Assembly (NCBI RefSeq): GCF_024189315.1
Contig: NZ_JAIZEO010000003.1
Location: 620,001 to 684,000 of the forward strand
Length of the DNA stretch: 64,000 bases
Origin: Halobacillus sp. A5
GTDB lineage: Bacteria; Bacillota; Bacilli; Bacillales; Halobacillaceae
Reading direction: 5' to 3'
Part shown: positions 62,540-64,000 of the stretch, in pieces
Layout of the letters: each line of letters starts with the position of its first letter
Position numbering within the stretch: position 1 is the first letter of the stretch
Translations under genes and position numbers: made by a program
Notes under the pieces: generated by a model
Told to the model about the DNA's origin: nothing
The model's database searches: none
Seen by the model: the letters and a program-made list of their open reading frames with translations, nothing else

Positions 62540-64000
62540 TGGAACACACTGCAACGCTTACTAAGTATATAACACACTTTGTAGACCAGTTAAGCTATGC
62601 TGGAGTCGAAGACGTAGTGATTTCTCCCGGCTCAAGATCTACACCTCTGGCTGTTACTTTCCGAGAGCATAATGAAATTAACCACTGGGTTAACCTGGAC
62701 GAACGATCTGCAGGTTTCTTTGCTTTAGGAATAGCTAAAGACAAGCAGCAGCCAGTCGCATTAGTTTGTACATCCGGAACAGCTGCTGCCAACTATTACC
62801 CTGCTATAGTGGAAGCATACTATAGCAGGGTTCCTTTGCTGGTTCTTACTGCCGATCGGCCTCATGAGCTGAGAGACGTAGGGGCTCCTCAGTCCATTGA
62901 ACAAATTCAAATGTTCGGAGGATATGTAAAATGGTTTCATGATTTAGCCCTGCCCGAAGAACGACTCGTTCCTTATGTCAGAAAACAAGCTTTAAGGGCA
63001 GTAAATGAAAGCATATCAGGGCTTCAGGGACCGGTTCATGTTAATGTCCCTTTAAGAGAGCCGTTAACTCCGGATTTTACAACAGAAGGGTTATGGAGGG
63101 ACGATTATAATAGGCCTTTTCCTAACTTAATAGAAGGGTCTTTTGTATTAAGTAAAGAGCAAACAGACCATTTCAAAGAACTAATTCTAAGCAATCGTAA
63201 AGGTTTAATTGTTTGTGGACCTCAAACTGACAAAGAACTCCCGCAACACCTTGCTGAACTATCTTCAAAAGGGGCCCTGCCTGTTCTGGCTGACCCGCTC
63301 TCTCAATTAAGGTCTGGTGCACACGATAAAATGAATGTCATTGAAAGCTATGATTCATTTCTGCGCTCTGAAGCTTTTAAAAATGAGCTGAAGCCGGACT
63401 ATATTATTAGATTAGGGGCTATGCCGGTTTCCAAGGCATACTTACAATGGATTCAAACACACGGAGAAGCCATCGAGCATTATGTAATAGATGAATATGC
63501 AAGTCACCGGGAGCCTTCAGGTGTCCCTTCGACTTTTGTTGCTGCCGATAACGTACAGTTTGTGAGGCAATTGGCCGCTGAACTAGAGGATAAGGGCAGT
63601 GATACTCCGTGGTTAGCGAATTGGCAGAGCCTAAACATTGAAACTAAAAAAATTATGCTGTCTCAGCCTGGTGCAGCGTTGAATGAAGGGCATGCAGTTG
63701 TCTATTTGTCAGAAGCTATTCCTGAAGAATCAATTCTATTTGCGGGGAACAGCATGCCGATTCGAGAAGTTGACAGTTTCTTTGCGGCTTCGCCTAAAAA
63801 TATTACGATTATGGCAAACCGGGGAGCGAACGGTATTGATGGAGTTGTATCCACTGCTCTGGGAGCGGCTGCAAGCGGAAGAAAAACCACATTAATGCTT
63901 GGCGATCTATCTTTTTTTCATGACTTAAATGGATTATTGATCGCTAAACAGAAGAACATTAATATTACGATCGTCGTTATTAACAATGATGGCGGCGGCA
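62539..64000 (+). CDS. menD: SEPHCHC synthase MenD, 3' truncated by the window
   Basis: The first 487 residues of the usual roughly 580-residue ThDP enzyme that joins isochorismate and 2-oxoglutarate. The N-terminal Pyr domain has VISPGSRSTPLAVTF and the LDERSAGFFALG catalytic Glu region; the central domain follows; the ThDP-Mg motif GDLSFFHDLNGLL...INNDGGG is being entered as the window stops. It shares one base with the menF stop, so it is translationally coupled. The Shine-Dalgarno is taggagg. The reading frame is open to base 64000. Confidence 0.95.
   Translation, partial: MEHTATLTKYITHFVDQLSYAGVEDVVISPGSRSTPLAVTFREHNEINHWVNLDERSAGFFALGIAKDKQQPVALVCTSGTAAANYYPAIVEAYYSRVPLLVLTADRPHELRDVGAPQSIEQIQMFGGYVKWFHDLALPEERLVPYVRKQALRAVNESISGLQGPVHVNVPLREPLTPDFTTEGLWRDDYNRPFPNLIEGSFVLSKEQTDHFKELILSNRKGLIVCGPQTDKELPQHLAELSSKGALPVLADPLSQLRSGAHDKMNVIESYDSFLRSEAFKNELKPDYIIRLGAMPVSKAYLQWIQTHGEAIEHYVIDEYASHREPSGVPSTFVAADNVQFVRQLAAELEDKGSDTPWLANWQSLNIETKKIMLSQPGAALNEGHAVVYLSEAIPEESILFAGNSMPIREVDSFFAASPKNITIMANRGANGIDGVVSTALGAAASGRKTTLMLGDLSFFHDLNGLLIAKQKNINITIVVINNDGGG

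Overview
The window is a stretch of low-GC Firmicute chromosome. It most likely comes from a moderately halophilic, endospore-forming member of the Bacillaceae (Halobacillus/Virgibacillus-like; the genus is inference). Three things support this. Gene order closely follows the B. subtilis yus, yur-suf, yun-yut, yuz-yum-yui and yug blocks. Spore genes are present (CotF-like coat proteins, YunB, LytH, a YutC-type lipoprotein, KapB). Secreted lipoproteins are very acidic (OpuAC-like, MetQ), as in salt-in or salt-tolerant bacilli. I see no rRNA, tRNA, CRISPR array, phage or insertion sequence.

Layout. 1-1233: end of a sugar ABC permease pair. 1288-4397: PH-domain protein, YfhD-like peptide, solitary betaine-binding lipoprotein, eRF1-like release factor. 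4565-6652: a compact four-gene cluster of ABM/heme-monooxygenase-like protein, helical protein, stand-alone B12-binding protein with CarH-like motifs, and PAS/coiled-coil/STAS protein. This cluster is the most interesting candidate system in the window. 6921-7781: CopZ and two coat proteins. 7985-14498: proline dehydrogenase-like FadM and the fadNAE beta-oxidation operon behind a FadR box. 14619-17062: YusI, GcvH, YusF, YusE, YusD and a TlpA-like protein. 17086-20129: two SAM-I riboswitches, each with its own promoter, then metNPQ. 20198-26372: YurZ, a small overlooked ORF and sufCDSUB. 26502-29664: YunE, YunD, YunB. 29656-33505: a lysine riboswitch controlling an NhaC-family transporter, then an NSS transporter with its MetS-like small subunit. 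33538-41255: lytH, yutC-yutG, a hydroxyacid dehydrogenase, and the Fe-S carriers YutI and YutM with YuzD and YuzB. 41302-46265: YumC, Rex-box-preceded YumB, YuiB, YuiC, YuiD, DeoD. 46455-50990: KhtTU K+/H+ antiporter, a nested repeat, KapB, SodC-like lipoprotein, PatB. 51156-58450: XRE regulator, YugI, YuzA, YugJ, Pgi, YugN, YugO, M42 peptidase. 58603-64000: TspO, YteA-like, and the menaquinone genes menI, menA, menF and menD (cut by the window end).

How the genes work together. Several blocks are functional units: fatty-acid beta-oxidation under FadR; methionine uptake under SAM riboswitches; Fe-S assembly (SUF plus YutI/YutM carriers); lysine transport under an L-box; menaquinone synthesis feeding a respiratory chain whose NADH dehydrogenase gene carries a Rex-like operator; K+ and Na+ handling (KhtTU, YugO, NSS and NhaC transporters), as expected of a halophile. 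Many transcription units are closed by clear intrinsic terminators, often shared by convergent genes. At two genes (yusD, yunB) a terminator-like hairpin contains the Shine-Dalgarno sequence of the gene that follows.
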